Notes: generated from the sequence alone by a model not told the origin. Shown: positions 1-13,388, numbered from the stretch's first letter. The stretch: DNA of 64,000 nucleotides from Clarkia xantiana subsp. parviflora (GCA_036873135.1 JAPTYO010000001.1:43548774-43612773), one strand, 5' to 3'. Numbers and translations: made by a program.

Positions 1-208
1 CATCATACAGTGAATACAACTTAACATTGTTATTGGCTTGTATTTTCAACTACCGGTTACTTTAAGCAAAGCATATTCATTAACACATCTCAGTTGGCAG
101 CACTATGTTTGCTTCCCGCAAAAATACCAAATATTCATGAACCATATGCCTTGAAAACGAATGGTGATAACATTAGAAAATATGAAGAGAAAAATAAATG
201 AATCCTAC

Positions 209-1860
209 CAAGAGATTTGATAACTGAATCTGCACATTCTTTAGTATACTTCTTATCTTTCATTGGGCAGCGGATTGCAAAGTCGGTCACATAATCCCAC
301 CAAAGCCATGGCTTTCCACTTTCATTGGCAACTTTATGAAAGCACACCTGCCTTAAGTTTTGCACCACAACATCCTTACCATCATATCCTCTACTGAAAT
401 CCTGTTCCGGGTCAGGAGCACAATATCTGCCATGGTTGATGCACTGGGACTTGCACTGTTTGCTCAGAATAAACGCATCCGGGCAGTACCAGGTGATATA
501 GTGAGGGGTGAACTGAGTGTATCCTTTTTGCTCAAGAATTTGAGCTGGTCCTTTGAAGTTCTTAACAAAATCAATTTGACTGTCACATTTTGGGCCACAC
601 TCGTCGTTGCTATTTGTCCAGAATTCATACTCAACTCTCTCGTCGGGATGAGGAAGTGCCTCGGTCCAATCAAGACTGACAGTGACAGCATCCCCACGGA
701 CCAAAGCTTTCTTTATGCCATCTCCCAAAGTTTTGGTGATGAGTGCTGATGGAATGGTGATTTTCGGTATGTAATCATCATTGGCTTTTTCATCTTCAGG
801 GGTATCCATCGTGATTAACGGTTCCACTCTATCATCTGAAACAAGGATAGCTGCTGCTCCACCATTCTGTGCATTCCATGCCTTCAATGTGAAATAGCAA
901 TCTGCCAACAAACAAGCAGCCAGTAGGAACATTTCATTATTTATTATAAATGATAAATCCCTTGTAAACAAAAATAGGCAAGATGAAAATACCAAATGAA
1001 AACAAGTATCTTCTCTTTCAACAGAAGATCATCTATATTGACAATGTATTACTTTTCTACAAAAATATTGGCTGTGATTTTAAACTACTAGAGATGACAA
1101 ATGGGGAAGTATAAATTCAATCACCATGAAAGTTATTTAAAAAAAAAATCATCAAATCGTGTTCCCTTGTTATTTCCTTACCTCAGGCAATCTAAGTAAA
1201 GTGCAAGAAATCAAGACAATGGAAGGAAAACAAGAAGTCTGATTTTTCTAGATTACAGCATGATCCGAGTATCAACTAAAAAGCAACCACTTCCAAAAAT
1301 TAATTACAACGCATCCATCATGTATCGAATTAAATGCCACAAAATTCTCTATTTTTTCCCCAAGTAACTTACATATCAACAATTTCATGCATATATTTGG
1401 CCAACAAGAACGCATGCATTCATAGAAACAAAACCAGAGAACATGAACAAAAAAAAAAAGATTTCCTTAAGTGTGCCCAGATGCAATATATATACTTTAT
1501 ATGCTAAACAACAAGGCCATCAACTCGAAATAAATGCGCAGTAAATTCAGAGAACTGACCTCCTCGATCAGCAAGCAAGAAAATGGGTAGGCCCCCAGGC
1601 TTGGACTTGAATGAAAGATCAAAATCGGTGAAGTCCTTACACGACTTCTGGTTAGCTTGTGGATAAATTACAGTGCCAACCATCGAACCTCCGTACTGCG
1701 GAATCCCAAAATTCCCGATCGCACATTCATACACATCTTTCAAAGACGAAGGTGCCGTTATTTTCAAGCTGTTCTTCTCCACCACGAACCGACCAACACA
1801 AGACCCGATCAGAACGAACCACAAACAAATCAAAATCCCGCCTTTTTCCCTCATTTTCAT
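209..1860 (-). CDS. VSR1: Vacuolar-sorting receptor, 5' two exons (partial)
   Basis: Type I membrane receptor that binds sorting signals of soluble vacuolar cargo in the Golgi/prevacuolar pathway. Exon 1 is 1560-1860 and exon 2 is 209-901; both junctions split a glycine or aspartate codon and use GT/AG. The product seen is about 331 residues: a signal peptide (residues 1-23, hydrophobic, then GRFVVEKN, the usual mature N-terminus), a protease-associated (PA) domain over roughly 50-170, and the cysteine-rich central lumenal part with [17 protein letters not shown] and [18 protein letters not shown]. The EGF repeats, transmembrane helix and cytosolic tail, nearly half of a roughly 620-residue protein, lie beyond the left edge; bases 1-208 are intron. 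The cargo-domain wording is closer to VSR1 than to other paralogues by my recollection of the family. The family call is very sure, the paralogue number less so. Confidence 0.93.
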
Positions 1861-2299
1861 AGCCTATATGTATATACGAGCTCCCGACCTAGAATCGACG
1901 ACACCCAGATCGCAAGATGTGATCGTTTCGTTTGATACGAGTCGGAAAACCTTTGAAAACACAAGATGAGACCTGTTCAGAAGGAAAGCATCCAAGAGAA
2001 AACGTGCGATGTACGTTGATTAACTTCGTCTAATTTGTTTGATGATGATGATACTGATGAATGAATTAGGATTTGGGAATGAAGGAAAGACGGATCTAGT
2101 TAAACACGCAGCTTGGCTTGGTAGAAAATTCAAGTTAGAGAAGGAAAGATGGAGAAGAACGACATCGTTAACTCGCGCGAAAATATCGTCGTTCTTTACG
2201 AGATACGATACTGTGAGATGGAGCAAAGCGTGGGGACGGGTTTGTAAATTGCAATTGCATGAATCCCACGTGTTTGGTTCTCTGTTACGAGTTTGATGC

Positions 2300-5200
2300 C
2301 CGTGCGATACACGTGACGGCTTTTCAACGCAAAGTGGATTTTTCCACCTTTGCGATTGAGTCTAATTTCATCCTTAAAGTCGTGTCAATTGAATATTTGT
2401 CCTCCAACTCTAACTTTATTCTATTTAATCCTCAAATTTACTTGTCCAACCAGTTTCATCGTACATTTGGGTTCTTGCTTAACAGACATCATTCTTAATA
2501 ACTGTATTATTGATATACATTGATGGAGTTGGTATATGCGTTGCTTATTCAAATGATATGATTGTAAATGAACAAAATAGCTTAAACAATACTTAGTAGA
2601 ATAAGAGTCTTACTATTATTACTATTATGCTCTACAAGCATCATGCTTGTAGTTGTGGTACTCATTTTTTAATCCTATAATGAAATTGTTATTAGTAATG
2701 ATGTGATGCAAATTTAAGGTGTAACTAGAAATATCCATACTTTTAAAGTGTTACCTATATTACAATTAAGTCTATTCTAATAATAAAAAAGCACAAATGT
2801 GAAGTTTCACAAGCATTATAAAAAAAATCCTAAATAGAGTCATTACTATTATATCATTTCTTTTCTATATTACCAAAAAAAATAATTTTAAACCTGGCCA
2901 GGGACGATATTAGAATTTAAAAGAAACTATTCTTAATAAAATAAAAATAGAGGGGGTGAACTACTTAAACTTTACATTTGATCCAATTACAAATCATTAC
3001 GTGGATTTTAATGTTTTTAAATTAGTTACGTCAAGTTGGATAAAAAATGAGTATGTTCCGATCATATAAGATCTTTTAATATGTATTCAGTTCGGACACA
3101 AATTGACTGGTTGCAATGAAATATCTTCAATTCGACGCGTAAAATTGAAGGTATTTTACTGCTACAGCGTTACCCTTTTAATTTATGTGAATCCATCTTA
3201 AGTATATATGGACATATAATATATGTTCATTTCCCTATCCAATATGACAAAAATTGGACCATAGTTAGCAATAAAATGGTTAGGAAATCAATTTAAGTGA
3301 AAGTTCATGATCATTTTTTAAAATGGATCAAAATTCATTCAAAAATTTGGTTACTAACACTATTTAAAAAGTCAGATAAAAGAAAACAGTATTTAAAATA
3401 GTTAAAAACAAAAAGAAACTTTATCGGCCCAAGAAAATCTATGCGGCATATATTATATATGGGCCCTATATGGAAAATGATAGAAAGTAGGAAATTCCAA
3501 CCGAAACCCATGACGAAAGTGACTTAGTCATCCTCGAATTTAGCAAATTTGTTCTCTCTCCAAGTTTTCCAATATTGCCCATTTGCTTCTTCCACTTTAG
3601 GTCAAAATTCTGTCTTTCTTTTTCATTTTCTTTTTTTCATACTCTTCTATATAAAATATTATTTATCGAGCACATCTCACCTAGCTCCTATAATTCACAA
3701 CACCCAGATTTTTTTGTTGAACAGGTAACAATTATTTTCATGATGAATAAAATAATGTCTCTTTGAAAAAAAACATCTTGTGAATTATATAATATATATA
3801 TATATATTAATATGTATATAGACTTTTCATTGATTTACAAAAAAAAATGTATATTTAGATTAAATTTAATTTAAGTTTTCTTATTTATAATGTCTTAATA
3901 AATTATTATGTTTCTTTAATTTAATTAGCATGTTTCACAATTAAAATTGGTGATATAGATAGAAACTTAATAAGTTAAAATTTATATAAAATTTTAATAA
4001 CTAATTAATTACAAACTATTAATTAGTGGATAGTGCGTCATTTTACTTAAATAAAAACTATGTTATAATAGCTGCGGGCTCGGGTTATGTGCATAATTTT
4101 TTTCCTGTATTATTATAATAAAAAAATATGTATAAAATTGTTGATTTTTTTTTTTAAATATACTGTTAATTTGTTACAATAATGTAAGTAAAATATATAG
4201 TATCGTATGTCATTAGAAAAAATTCACATCAACTTTCACGTAAAAAAATTATTTCACAAATCAGAGTTTCATAAACAATAGTTATGAAAATGGTAATGGA
4301 AAATTATGGGGATAATTCATACGGATCAAATATAGACACATGCTAGATAAACTAATTGCAGAGCGGAAATGGTGTACATACCTATTTTCGCGATCCAATG
4401 CCTTGGACTTAAATGAGGGAGTTCACGATTTGTTGGACGGTGTCCACCTAGGGCTTAATGACATTTGTTTTAAGTGGAATAATAATATACATAAGAGACT
4501 AAAAAATGTAAACTTTATTTTAAATTTTCTATCGATTTCACTATGTATATTTATCTAATCATTGTTTAAAATAAATATTATTACATAATTATTCAGAAAA
4601 ATATATATTTCTCTACACCAATCTATATATAATATTTAGCATAACTTATGATGAATTATTAAATTTTGGTTATATGCTAAATCGGTTGAAAATAAGTAAA
4701 TTTTTAAGCATTATTTATTGAAAATGAAATTAAACTATTTTGCTAATGAACATATTGATTCAACTTATTTTAATATTATTTGGCAAAAAATCTTATTTTA
4801 ATATTAATAAGTATATATATATATATATAATATAATATAATAATACAAATTTAATATATGAGAGTACGTACCTCGGAAATTCAACGTAGTATTTAGTATT
4901 TACAAGTTACAAATTACAATATATAGTCGTTTCTTTCTACACTGTCATATTTTGGAAGTTAATGAAATATCAAATAAAAGGGGTATTATGGTCATATACG
5001 GAGAGAGAAAATATCTTCTAGAACTAAATGAGTACTCAGTGAAAATTTTCCACTTTCGTCTGCGATTTCGGTAGCAGTTTCTGCCGCTGTAGCACTGCCC
5101 ATTATATATACGCAGTGGGAACTGATTTTGTTATGATGTGTATTCTTTCGGCCCAAGAAAAGTTTTGGGCTAGCACTGGCGCAAACCAAATCTGATGGCC

Positions 5201-5700
5201 ATGTATTGACCCAAATAAGTATTGGCCCAAATTTGTCATCATGTAGATATACAAATCCCGAAATTGGAGTTTCGAAAATATAATGACTAACGTCTAAGTG
5301 GCATCATGTGTAATAATTCATGAGCTTTGATACATGTGCCGACGTCAGGAATCCGAGAAGTTACGAATTAGACACAGTGGCATCTCTTGTAAATACATTG
5401 AACTTTTAGGTCAATTTCGTATCTACCCTGAATCGGAACAAATCAGAATTTAAATGTCGGAACGGTTATCTTTTCTCATAATTCATAGAGGACTGATAAA
5501 AAGTCCGATAAAAGCGTTCCGCCACATTCCGAACAAGAGAGGATGGCATGGACAGTAATATTTGTGAACTTTAAGGCTATTTATCCAAACAGATACAATC
5601 GGACTTTGACGGATTGTTTTTGTCAGTTTGTAAATCATTTTCCTAATTCATATGTGTGATACTTTTCGAATATCAAGAGTCGAACTTTTAATCATTTCTC
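2300..5700. other. AT-rich intergenic DNA without a supported gene
   Basis: No open frame here shows a recognisable domain or splice pattern. The stretch is AT-rich with several homopolymer runs. Around 2610-2850 there is a weak inverted structure containing an AAGCATCATGCTT palindrome that resembles a decayed miniature transposon. Around 5100-5220 three GGCCCA/TGGGCC (site II-like) motifs lie near a TATATATA run on the minus strand, which looks promoter-like, but I cannot identify a transcript. Confidence 0.5.
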
Positions 5701-5718
5701 TATTAGAAATTTTAAAAA

Positions 5719-6384
5719 GGGTTTAGTTACTAAATTGTTAGCTCAACTTTACGTGAAAGTGTATTTTGCTAGCTAGATTTATTTTTGTAGAAAATTGCTG
5801 GCCGAACTTTTGTTAATGTGCAATTTGCTAGCTCCGTCAATTTTTCCGTTGATTATGGACGGTATATATTTTCGAAAATTATTAAAAGTATATTAAAGTT
5901 CTACTATTATTCTAAAATAACCTCAATTTTATATAAAAGCAAATATAAATCTCGAATAAAATTTTAAAATGACACATATTATACAAAAAAATATATAAGT
6001 TAAATATATAACTCCAAAGTTCATAAATTAAAATTAAATATATATTTGAAACATTTATTATATCTCATAAATCTTTACAAATATTTTAACAAATTATTTT
6101 TTTGTATATTTAAGCGACATTTTTTTCTTTTATATATTTCTTAATATGTGTTATTTGAAAAAATTGATTGTATATAAAATATCATGTCATTATATTATTA
6201 AAGTAAAATTTAGAGTGTGTATAGCAATTTTTCAAAATATTTTCCGTCCAAAACTAACGAAAAAATAGACGAGCTATCTTTTTGGACAATATAGAAAGTT
6301 CAGCTATCAATTTGCTACAAAATAAAGTATGCTAGCAATTTACGAATTCACACCAAATTTAGCTAGCAATTCGTTAATTAACCC
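5719..6384. mobile_element. Foldback (Mutator-like) element, family D
   Basis: Long inverted arms (GGGTTTAGTTAC... against ...GTTAATTAACCC) enclose AT-rich DNA, with GCTAGC-containing motifs and Gs/Cs of an ACGG-type subterminal motif in both arms. The flanks TTTTAAAAA (5710-5718) and TTTCAAATA (6385-6393) match at 7 of 9 positions, as an aged 9-bp target duplication would. The element carries no transposase. A second member with a perfect 9-bp duplication lies at 56766-57287. It sits directly downstream of the WRKY stop codon, within likely 3' UTR distance. Confidence 0.7.
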
Positions 6385-6431
6385 TTTCAAATAATACAAC
6401 CCAAGTTAAAGTGTTGACGGCAAGATCATTA

Positions 6432-8637
6432 TTAGATCTCATAATACGAAAACACATCTTCAAGATCAAGCAAATCATTATCACCATAACTGCAGTAACT
6501 ACTTCTGGAATGCACCTCACTCAACTCAGGTAGATAATAGTTTGAGGAATCAGATGATATTGGATAGTTCATCAACTGTGGCGTATTCATCATCTCCTCC
6601 TTATTCGTTTCCGGCTTCACATTCGTAGACCGACACGACAATGCTGACGAGAACAGAAGGCCGGTGCCGCCATTGTCGTCGGTTTTGAAGCTAAGAAGAA
6701 AAGATGAGTCTTTAGTAGGGCTAGGGCAATCCAAAATCATTTGAGGGGGTTTGAGGATGTTTTTGCAGGTATGGTCGCCGTGGTAGATGATTCGGTACAT
6801 TGGCGGATCTTCGGATACCATCTGGACTTGCTTCGTCGCCGGACATCCTTGGTCGGTTTTGTACGTGCACCGGAAGTAGTTCCTGCGACATTATTGTGTT
6901 TATCGTCAAACTAATTCTGATAAGACTTTAAGGTTATAGGTGAAGATTCAGTTAATAGTTTTATTATCCAACATTGGAAATTATATATTGAATTAAGGGT
7001 TAAAAATCTTAGAGTTTTAAATTTGTAGCATATTACTTTTAGATATTCTGAGATTAAATTGTTGCTAGTAGGTGTTGTAGATTTCATTTTCGTTGTTTTT
7101 TAGTTTTCTGTCCGTTTTTTCTACTAAATTTGCAGGATTTTGGATCATGACTCCATAAAACTCAACATCAACATGTAAAGAAGAGAAAATAACAAAATAA
7201 CACTTATGTTTTTCTTTAACTTAAGTAAATTAATGTCTATATACAGTGAAATTGAGAATTTATATAAAATTGAGGTTCAATTTAACTTAATTCGCATAAA
7301 TATACATGAATTGAAAAAAAAGTCATACCCAAATCCTTCAAAATTAACAAAAAAAAAAAACAGACGGAAACCAAAAAGTAATGCAAACAAAACATGAGAT
7401 AATTATTGTAATAATTTAAATATAAGACACTTAAGAGCAAAATAGTACAAACTGATTAGATTTTTATTTATTTATTTTTATTATTTAATCGTCAGAACTA
7501 TTATTTAACCCTTGAATTAATTGCGTACCTCGGGAAATTTGAACTTTGAATAGCTTTCTGGCCGTATTTTCTCCATTGATATCCATCGTCAGTAAGGTTT
7601 GATGTTAATCTCGTGATTGAATCCAAACCCTTTCTGCAATAGGGAAAATTCGAAGGATATAGATATAGGTAAGCATCTTTATCCATCCAATCCGACAAAC
7701 TATATGAAAATATATGAAATTTTGCAAAAAAAATGCTCATATTATGTAAACTAATAACAGAGGCAGGCTCGTGTGAATTTTTTAAACCAAACTACTAGCG
7801 GAAAAACAATGAAATCTGCAACTATCAACTGCGGAAGGTGATTAACATAAGTTAATTGCACTTCCACGTTGTCATAAACTCGTTAAAATATGAATAAAAA
7901 TGTATTTAAATATTGTACTCACAATTTTAAGTTTATACATTAATTGATTAAGATTATCTTATTTTTATTATGATATTAGAGCGTATAAGACTCGGAGTTA
8001 CATTTAACATGTTACCTCCTTGCCAATAAAGAGGTATTGTCCTCCTACGAGACAAAATTTTGTTGTAAAAAACTAAACTTTTATATTCATAATATTCGTT
8101 TAATGGAAAATATTAAAATGAATGCGTCTAAAACCTTCATATAAGACACAAACACTAATTAATATAATATATTTAAATCAAGGAATAAAGTATAGGATTA
8201 TTATCAGATATATGATAATTGATAGTTGATGTAGCATTTATTTATTTGTTACTTAGTTTAATGATTTATAATGAATGAAAAATAAAAAGGAAAACTGAAA
8301 ACAAAAATCCGTACCTTCTTTTGTAGCAGCCTCTCCGATCTCTGGGTACGGAGCTCTTGCTGCTTTCCTCAGACTCTTCCGACTTTACGCACTGACTGTC
8401 GGAGACGGCCGGAACCTGCGAGACCTCGCCGGAGTTAAGCGCAGAGAGGATTTTGGTAAACGAACGGAGGACATCTCCGACGAGGACCTCAGCGGAGACC
8501 GGTTGGCCGGCGATGAGATCTGCTTCGCCTTTGACTTGTTGGGCGGTGAGGAGGCGCCGCAGCATCTTGGCGGATTCCTGGCCGCGGACTAGCTCCTGGA
8601 TCGCCGCCGACAAGTTCTCCGACGGGGGAGTTTCCAT
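6432..8637 (-). CDS. WRKY transcription factor, group III
   Basis: DNA-binding regulator of W-box (TTGAC) promoters; group III members mostly act in salicylate defence and senescence. Three exons: 8315-8637, 7529-7633 and 6432-6882; total 879 nt, 292 residues. The start is the ATG at 8637 opening [16 protein letters not shown], a leucine-rich N-terminal helix typical of group III. WRKYGQK is intact at about residues 128-134. The zinc ligands are C148-x7-C156-x23-H180-x-C182, the exact group III C2HC spacing. The second intron falls inside the WRKY domain after FPR, the conserved position for this group. The C-terminus is acidic and ends near [11 protein letters not shown], a likely activation region. 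The domain sequence resembles the WRKY53/55/70 set, but I cannot assign an orthologue. Its promoter side (8640-8970) is followed by a hAT-like insertion at 8977. Confidence 0.93.
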
Positions 8638-8976
8638 GTAATATGTGTGGGTGTTTGAATCGATGTAGTTGATGATGAGCCTGGAAATGGAAGAGATGTT
8701 ACTGTGAGGCAAATTAAGGTAAGTGAGGGATATTAATATATATATATATATATATAATATAAGAAGAGAGAAAAAGGAGCTTGGCAAGGAAGTTGTAAAT
8801 TGGGGGAGAAGACGTTGCTGCGAAAATTCCAAATGATGCGGACTTTACCTTCTCCACGCGCACCTTTCAAACTCGCGTTAGGTAGATTTTTTTATTCAAT
8901 GGACTGACTGTCCTAACTAACTCCTACATGTGAAACCACATTTTACCCCAAAAAAAAAAAAGTGAAACCATAAAAT

Positions 8977-9300
8977 GAAAATCAATGTTTTGAAAATCGA
9001 GTCGGATTGTGAACCGATCACAGTGTTGGTCTGGTTATAGTAAAAAAAAAAACAGGGCATATAGTGAAATCGATTCGACGAGTGAGTGAAAATATGGTTG
9101 GATTTGATAAACCGATGTGGTTTGTTGGTTTTTAAATGAATAAATTGAGACTAGTTGAATGTTTAGAAAGGAAGATTGTGTTTAAAAAAAAAAAAAAACC
9201 GGTCGAACCAATTTGATTCGGTTATACCAAATTCGGTTATACGGGAACTGGTCATTTTGCTGGTTCTGCCTCAAGGATCATATTAGTTTTCAAAGCATTC
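8977..9300. mobile_element. hAT-like miniature element (324 bp)
   Basis: CATAAAAT occurs as a direct repeat at 8969-8976 and 9301-9308, an 8-bp target duplication. The ends are imperfect inverted repeats (left AATGTTTTGAAAA, right complement AATGCTTTGAAAA). The inside has CGGTT/GAACC-rich complementary arms and no coding capacity. It lies 340 bp upstream of the WRKY start codon. Confidence 0.65.
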
Positions 9301-9309
9301 CATAAAATA

Positions 9310-9876
9310 CTTTTCTGAATTCAGATCTCCTACCCCACTCTTTGTGCCTCAGATCGTGTCTCACCGTTAATATTTTGACACGTGTCCTTGGATTTAATAT
9401 TTTATTTCTAGGACTCACCAATCTCAATAGTGTTTTAGAAAAAAACCATAAAATTAATTACCTCCAAGACACGTATCAAAATCTTAATAGTAAGACATGA
9501 TCTATGATAAAAGAGTGAACATGAGATTTGTGTCAGCTCGTATTAAGCCATATTGAAATAGATAAGGTGTTTGTCATAAATATTTTTCAATTTTCTAAAT
9601 TTGGTTGGAGTTTAAATCTGAGATATCCGGTTAAATAATAAACTTTCAACTATTATATCATACTATACAGTTTTGTGATAGTTAGATAATTGTTAGTAAA
9701 ATAAGATTGACAAAATGGTGGAAAAAGAACTAAGTGCACTAGTCGATGGGCCCTTGCGCTGTGGAAAAATACTACACGCCCTTCCAAAACGGCATTAGGT
9801 GGCTTTTGTTGTAGAAAGTGAGTGCATTTTCAAATAGATTATATATTTTGTTCTCAAATTATTATTAATCTTTTTA
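9310..9876. other. Intergenic, nothing recognised
   Basis: No gene, RNA or clear repeat is visible. The DNA is AT-rich with one TGGGCCC motif near 9748. Confidence 0.4.
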
Positions 9877-10601
9877 GGCTTAACAGGTATTTTGGTTCAA
9901 CAACTTTGATAACTTTTGTCCAATATTCTTTTTTGTCTGATTTTGGTGCTATATGTTTGACAACTTTTGAATTTTCATCCACGTTAGTTGCCCGTCAATT
10001 TGACTGTTTAATACTCACGTGACTTGCACATGTATAACCCAAAATTTTCATTTTGTTTAGTTTAGTCCTCAAATTTATTATCCTAACTTTTTTATTTTTT
10101 TTTTTCAATTTAGCAATAACCATGGTCGACCTAGCCATGAGTTGGACCATGACTAGGTCAATTTAGCATTAGGGAGCCGTTGACCCAATTGGACCCTAAT
10201 GCTAAATTGACATAGCCGTGGTCCGACCCAAGTTAGGGTCACCCAGGTCCGACCCAAGTTAGGGTCACCCAGGTCCGACGACCCTAGCCATCGTCTGACC
10301 TAGCCATGAATCGGACCATGACTTGTTCAATTTAGACTTAGGGTGCAGTTGATAATGTTTAAGTGCTAAATTGTAAAAATAAAAAGTTAGGACAATAAAT
10401 TTGAGGACTGAACTAAACAAAATGAAAATTTGGGGTTAGACATGTGCAAGTTACGTGACTATTTAATGGTCAAACTGACGGTCAACTAACGGATGGATCA
10501 AAACCTAAAAGTTGTCAAACATATGATACCAAAACTATAGAAAAAAAATATAAGACCAAAATCCAAAAATTGTAAAAAATGATAGGAAAAACATATTAAC
10601 C
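9877..10601. mobile_element. Foldback (Mutator-like) element, family C, aged
   Basis: Two long inverted arms (about 9877-10120 and 10330-10601) share motifs seen in the better-preserved element at 16680-17203: ACAGGT..TTTGG near the tip, TTTGACAACTTTT, CACGTGAC, and TTTAGT/CAATTTAG tracts. The core (10120-10330) is made of repeated short blocks such as GGTCCGACCCAAGTTAGGGTC and CTAGCCATG, some of them directly duplicated at 10210-10280. No convincing 9-bp duplication remains, so the borders are approximate. Confidence 0.6.
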
Positions 10602-11220
10602 TTTATTTTATGTTTAACTTGGTGTGGTAAGTGGTGGTAAGACTTAAAAGAGGGTATAGTATCTTATATATTAACTTAAAGAAAAAAAAAATATCAATGA
10701 TTTTTTTTTTTGTTTTTTTTGCAGAGTTTACTAAGGGCACATTAAAAACACAACATTCATAATAATAATAATAATAAGTTTAATCTACATTTAAAATATA
10801 CCATTTAATGTCGGGTCAGAAATATTAGCTATAAATAATTTTATATTCCTAAAATCCGTATATGGAACTACTAATTAAAAGATAATTGCTTATACCGCGT
10901 CATAGACTCATATTACATAATTAATATAGATATCATACAACTAATGATGATATATTAAACAGATATACTAATGATGTATATATATTTTGCCAAAAAATAT
11001 AAATGCTATAAATAAATAAAATAAAAAGAAATGTTGAAAATACCTTGATAAAAAGAGGGTTAATTACTTTAAAAAATAAAATCAGTTTGTCTTTTTTTTT
11101 TGTAACATTAAAAAAAAAAGCGGGTAGTGACGAAACTAGACTTATCGTGCTCCGTAATGTTCAAGCTTTATTGTTCTTTACAAATATCAAACATCTAAAC
11201 AATTAACAAATGCATTGACT
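10602..11220. other. AT-rich intergenic DNA
   Basis: Nothing coding is visible. There is a short (ATA)n run near 10760 and long poly-A/T tracts near 10680-10720 and 11090-11120. Confidence 0.4.
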
Positions 11221-11228
11221 ATGTCAAC

Positions 11229-11551
11229 TAGGGCTGGCAATTTGTGACACGACACGATAGCACGACACGAACACGCACGAAAAAAACCGTGTTCGTGCTA
11301 GCATATGGCAGTACGATAACACGATAGCACGAACACGACTAACACGATATAACTTCCGTGCCGTGTTCGTGTTTGAGTATCCTAACACGACTAGGGATGG
11401 CAACGGGGCGGGTCGGGGCGGGTTTTTGCAGCCCCGGACCCGCCCCGCGGGTCGGCCTGGCTGACCCGGCCCCGGCCAAATGGGTCTTTCGGGTCGGGTC
11501 AACAATCCCGCGGGTCGACCCGCGGGGCCCCGACCCGCCCCGTCATATGAA

Positions 11552-11595
<44 letters not shown>

Positions 11596-12436
11596 CAATA
11601 TTAAATACAATTTTTTTTTGTCAAAATATTACATTATATATAAATTCAAAACATAAATCTAACATCAATCAAATATAAACAACAAACACATCAAATTCAT
11701 TACAAATACAAATTTAAATCCAAACTCCAAATTAACAAATCCTAATAATCTAAATATAAATCTATTTGGTCCATGTTATTTATATAGGTACTATATTAAC
11801 CATATTTTTTTATTAAATGTTAGATCATATTAACATAAAAAAATTAAAAAAAAAAAAATTATGTACATATGGATTTCGGGGCGGGTCTACGGGGCCCCGG
11901 GTCTCTAGACCCGGACCCGCCCCGCCCCGAGCCCGACCCGACCCGGACCCGACCCGTGACCCGCGGGTCGGCGGGTCGGCGGGTCAAAACCGGGTCGGGG
12001 CCCCGCGGGTCAGCGGGGCCCCGAGACCCGTTGCCATCCCTAAACACGACACGCACGATAACACGATAAATTTGTGCTAATAAGACTAAATTTTAAGTAT
12101 TTTTTGAGCAAATCTTATCTATTACCTCCAATTAGTGGTTTATTATTTAGTGTTTTTAAACTATATAATACTAACTTATGAATAGTGACATATTAATTCA
12201 TGGTTTTTTAAATATGAAGTTAATTATTTTGATTTTTGCTCAAAGATCTCGTATATATATATATACAACCGAATATCCTTCACAACGATAGCACGACACG
12301 AACACGCACGAAAATATCCGTGTCGTGTTCGTGTTTGTAAAATGTGGCACGATAAGCTTATCGTGCGTGTTCGTGTTCAGTAAGTTTAACACGACACAAT
12401 CACTGATGCGCACGATAGCACGAATTGCCACCCATA
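11229..12436. mobile_element. hAT-like element (outer of a nested pair)
   Basis: ATGTCAAC is duplicated exactly at 11221-11228 and 12437-12444. The ends are inverted (TAGGGCTGGCAATTTGTG against the complement TATGGGTGGCAATTCGTG). Both subterminal regions are dense in CACGA/TCGTG repeats (for example CACGACACGAACACGCACGA), as hAT ends often are. There is no transposase frame. Removing the inner element and one copy of its duplication leaves about 549 bp. A degenerate relative lies at 16064-16497 and a short cousin at 45406-45661. Confidence 0.88.
11392..12042. mobile_element. hAT-like element (inner of a nested pair)
   Basis: AACACGAC is duplicated exactly at 11384-11391 and 12043-12050. The termini TAGGGATGGCAACGGG are perfect 16-bp inverted repeats. 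Each end continues into a strongly GC-rich tract of GGGTCGGG/CCCGACCC repeats (11405-11545 and 11870-12030), separated by an AT-rich centre that starts with about 40 T residues (11550-11589). The long Gly/Arg/Pro-rich frames over the GC tracts are by-products of the repeats and not genes. It lies inside the outer element, so it arrived later. Confidence 0.9.
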
Positions 12437-12444
12437 ATGTCAAC

Positions 12445-13388
12445 AAAGTACTATTAACAACTTAGTATAGTTAAAAGACTAGTTCGTAATCTTTTTAGTC
12501 TTCATTTCTTTTGAGAAATGATTTTATCAAGTTACCTGAGGTAACACATGACTCCGAAAGTAAATTGTATATAAATTAATAAGCACTCTGAATACTACCT
12601 AACGATATAATATATATACCTATGGTTTATCTCTACATACCCTTTCTAATGAGGGCCTTTCTAAACCCACTCCGAAAAAGAAAAAAAAAAAAACTATAAT
12701 TTGGATATTTTGGATAATATGGAACGTCCGATACGCGCCTAAGCAGCGAGTGGATGTAGGATTCATTCTCTCTCTTACTGCCTAGCTGAGCTCAGGGTTC
12801 TTATGTCAGCATAAGTGCGTCATTCAACAAGGTGGACTTTCTCAGGAAACCCATTTATTTCATCATATTTGTTAATATGGGTTTCTTTTTTAATCTTATC
12901 TTCAAAAATCAATATAATATTTTTTCGGCCAATCTACAAAATATAATTCGTTTAGGAAATTCGTCAGATCCACTCCAGTTAATGGCAAGGTTGTGTTAGG
13001 ATTACGGGGATCGATCTTACTATTATTATAAGATCTTAACTGGTAGAATCTTATCTTAATTGAAAATAGTTTAAAAAAATCGTAAGACTTTAACTAAGTG
13101 AAATGATTCTACTATTCATTGTTCAAGTTAACAAAAAAACAACCATAATAAGGATGATCTCGAGAATTAATTTTGAATTGAGCAAATTAACATCTTTATT
13201 ATATATCTATAAATTTAGGGTGGTAAAATTGATTTTTTTTTTTTTTATAATATTAAAAAGTTATTTGAAGGCTATTTCAAAAGTTTATAAAAAACGTTGT
13301 TCATCATCTCTTAATAGTTTTTTCTATATTTATATATTTATTAGAATAAAGAAATATATATAATTAGCATAGTATTTTATAATTAATA
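12445..13388. other. Intergenic, nothing recognised
   Basis: Mostly AT-rich sequence. A more balanced patch at 12720-12870 has no frame or RNA fold that I can name. Confidence 0.4.

Noticed and set aside
360..749. 129-residue plus-strand frame opposite the vacuolar sorting receptor
   Set aside because: Antisense shadow of conserved exon 2 on the minus strand.
11224..12080. GC-rich frames of 65-128 residues on both strands
   Set aside because: These arise from GGGTCGGG/CCCGACCC repeats at the ends of the nested hAT-like element.
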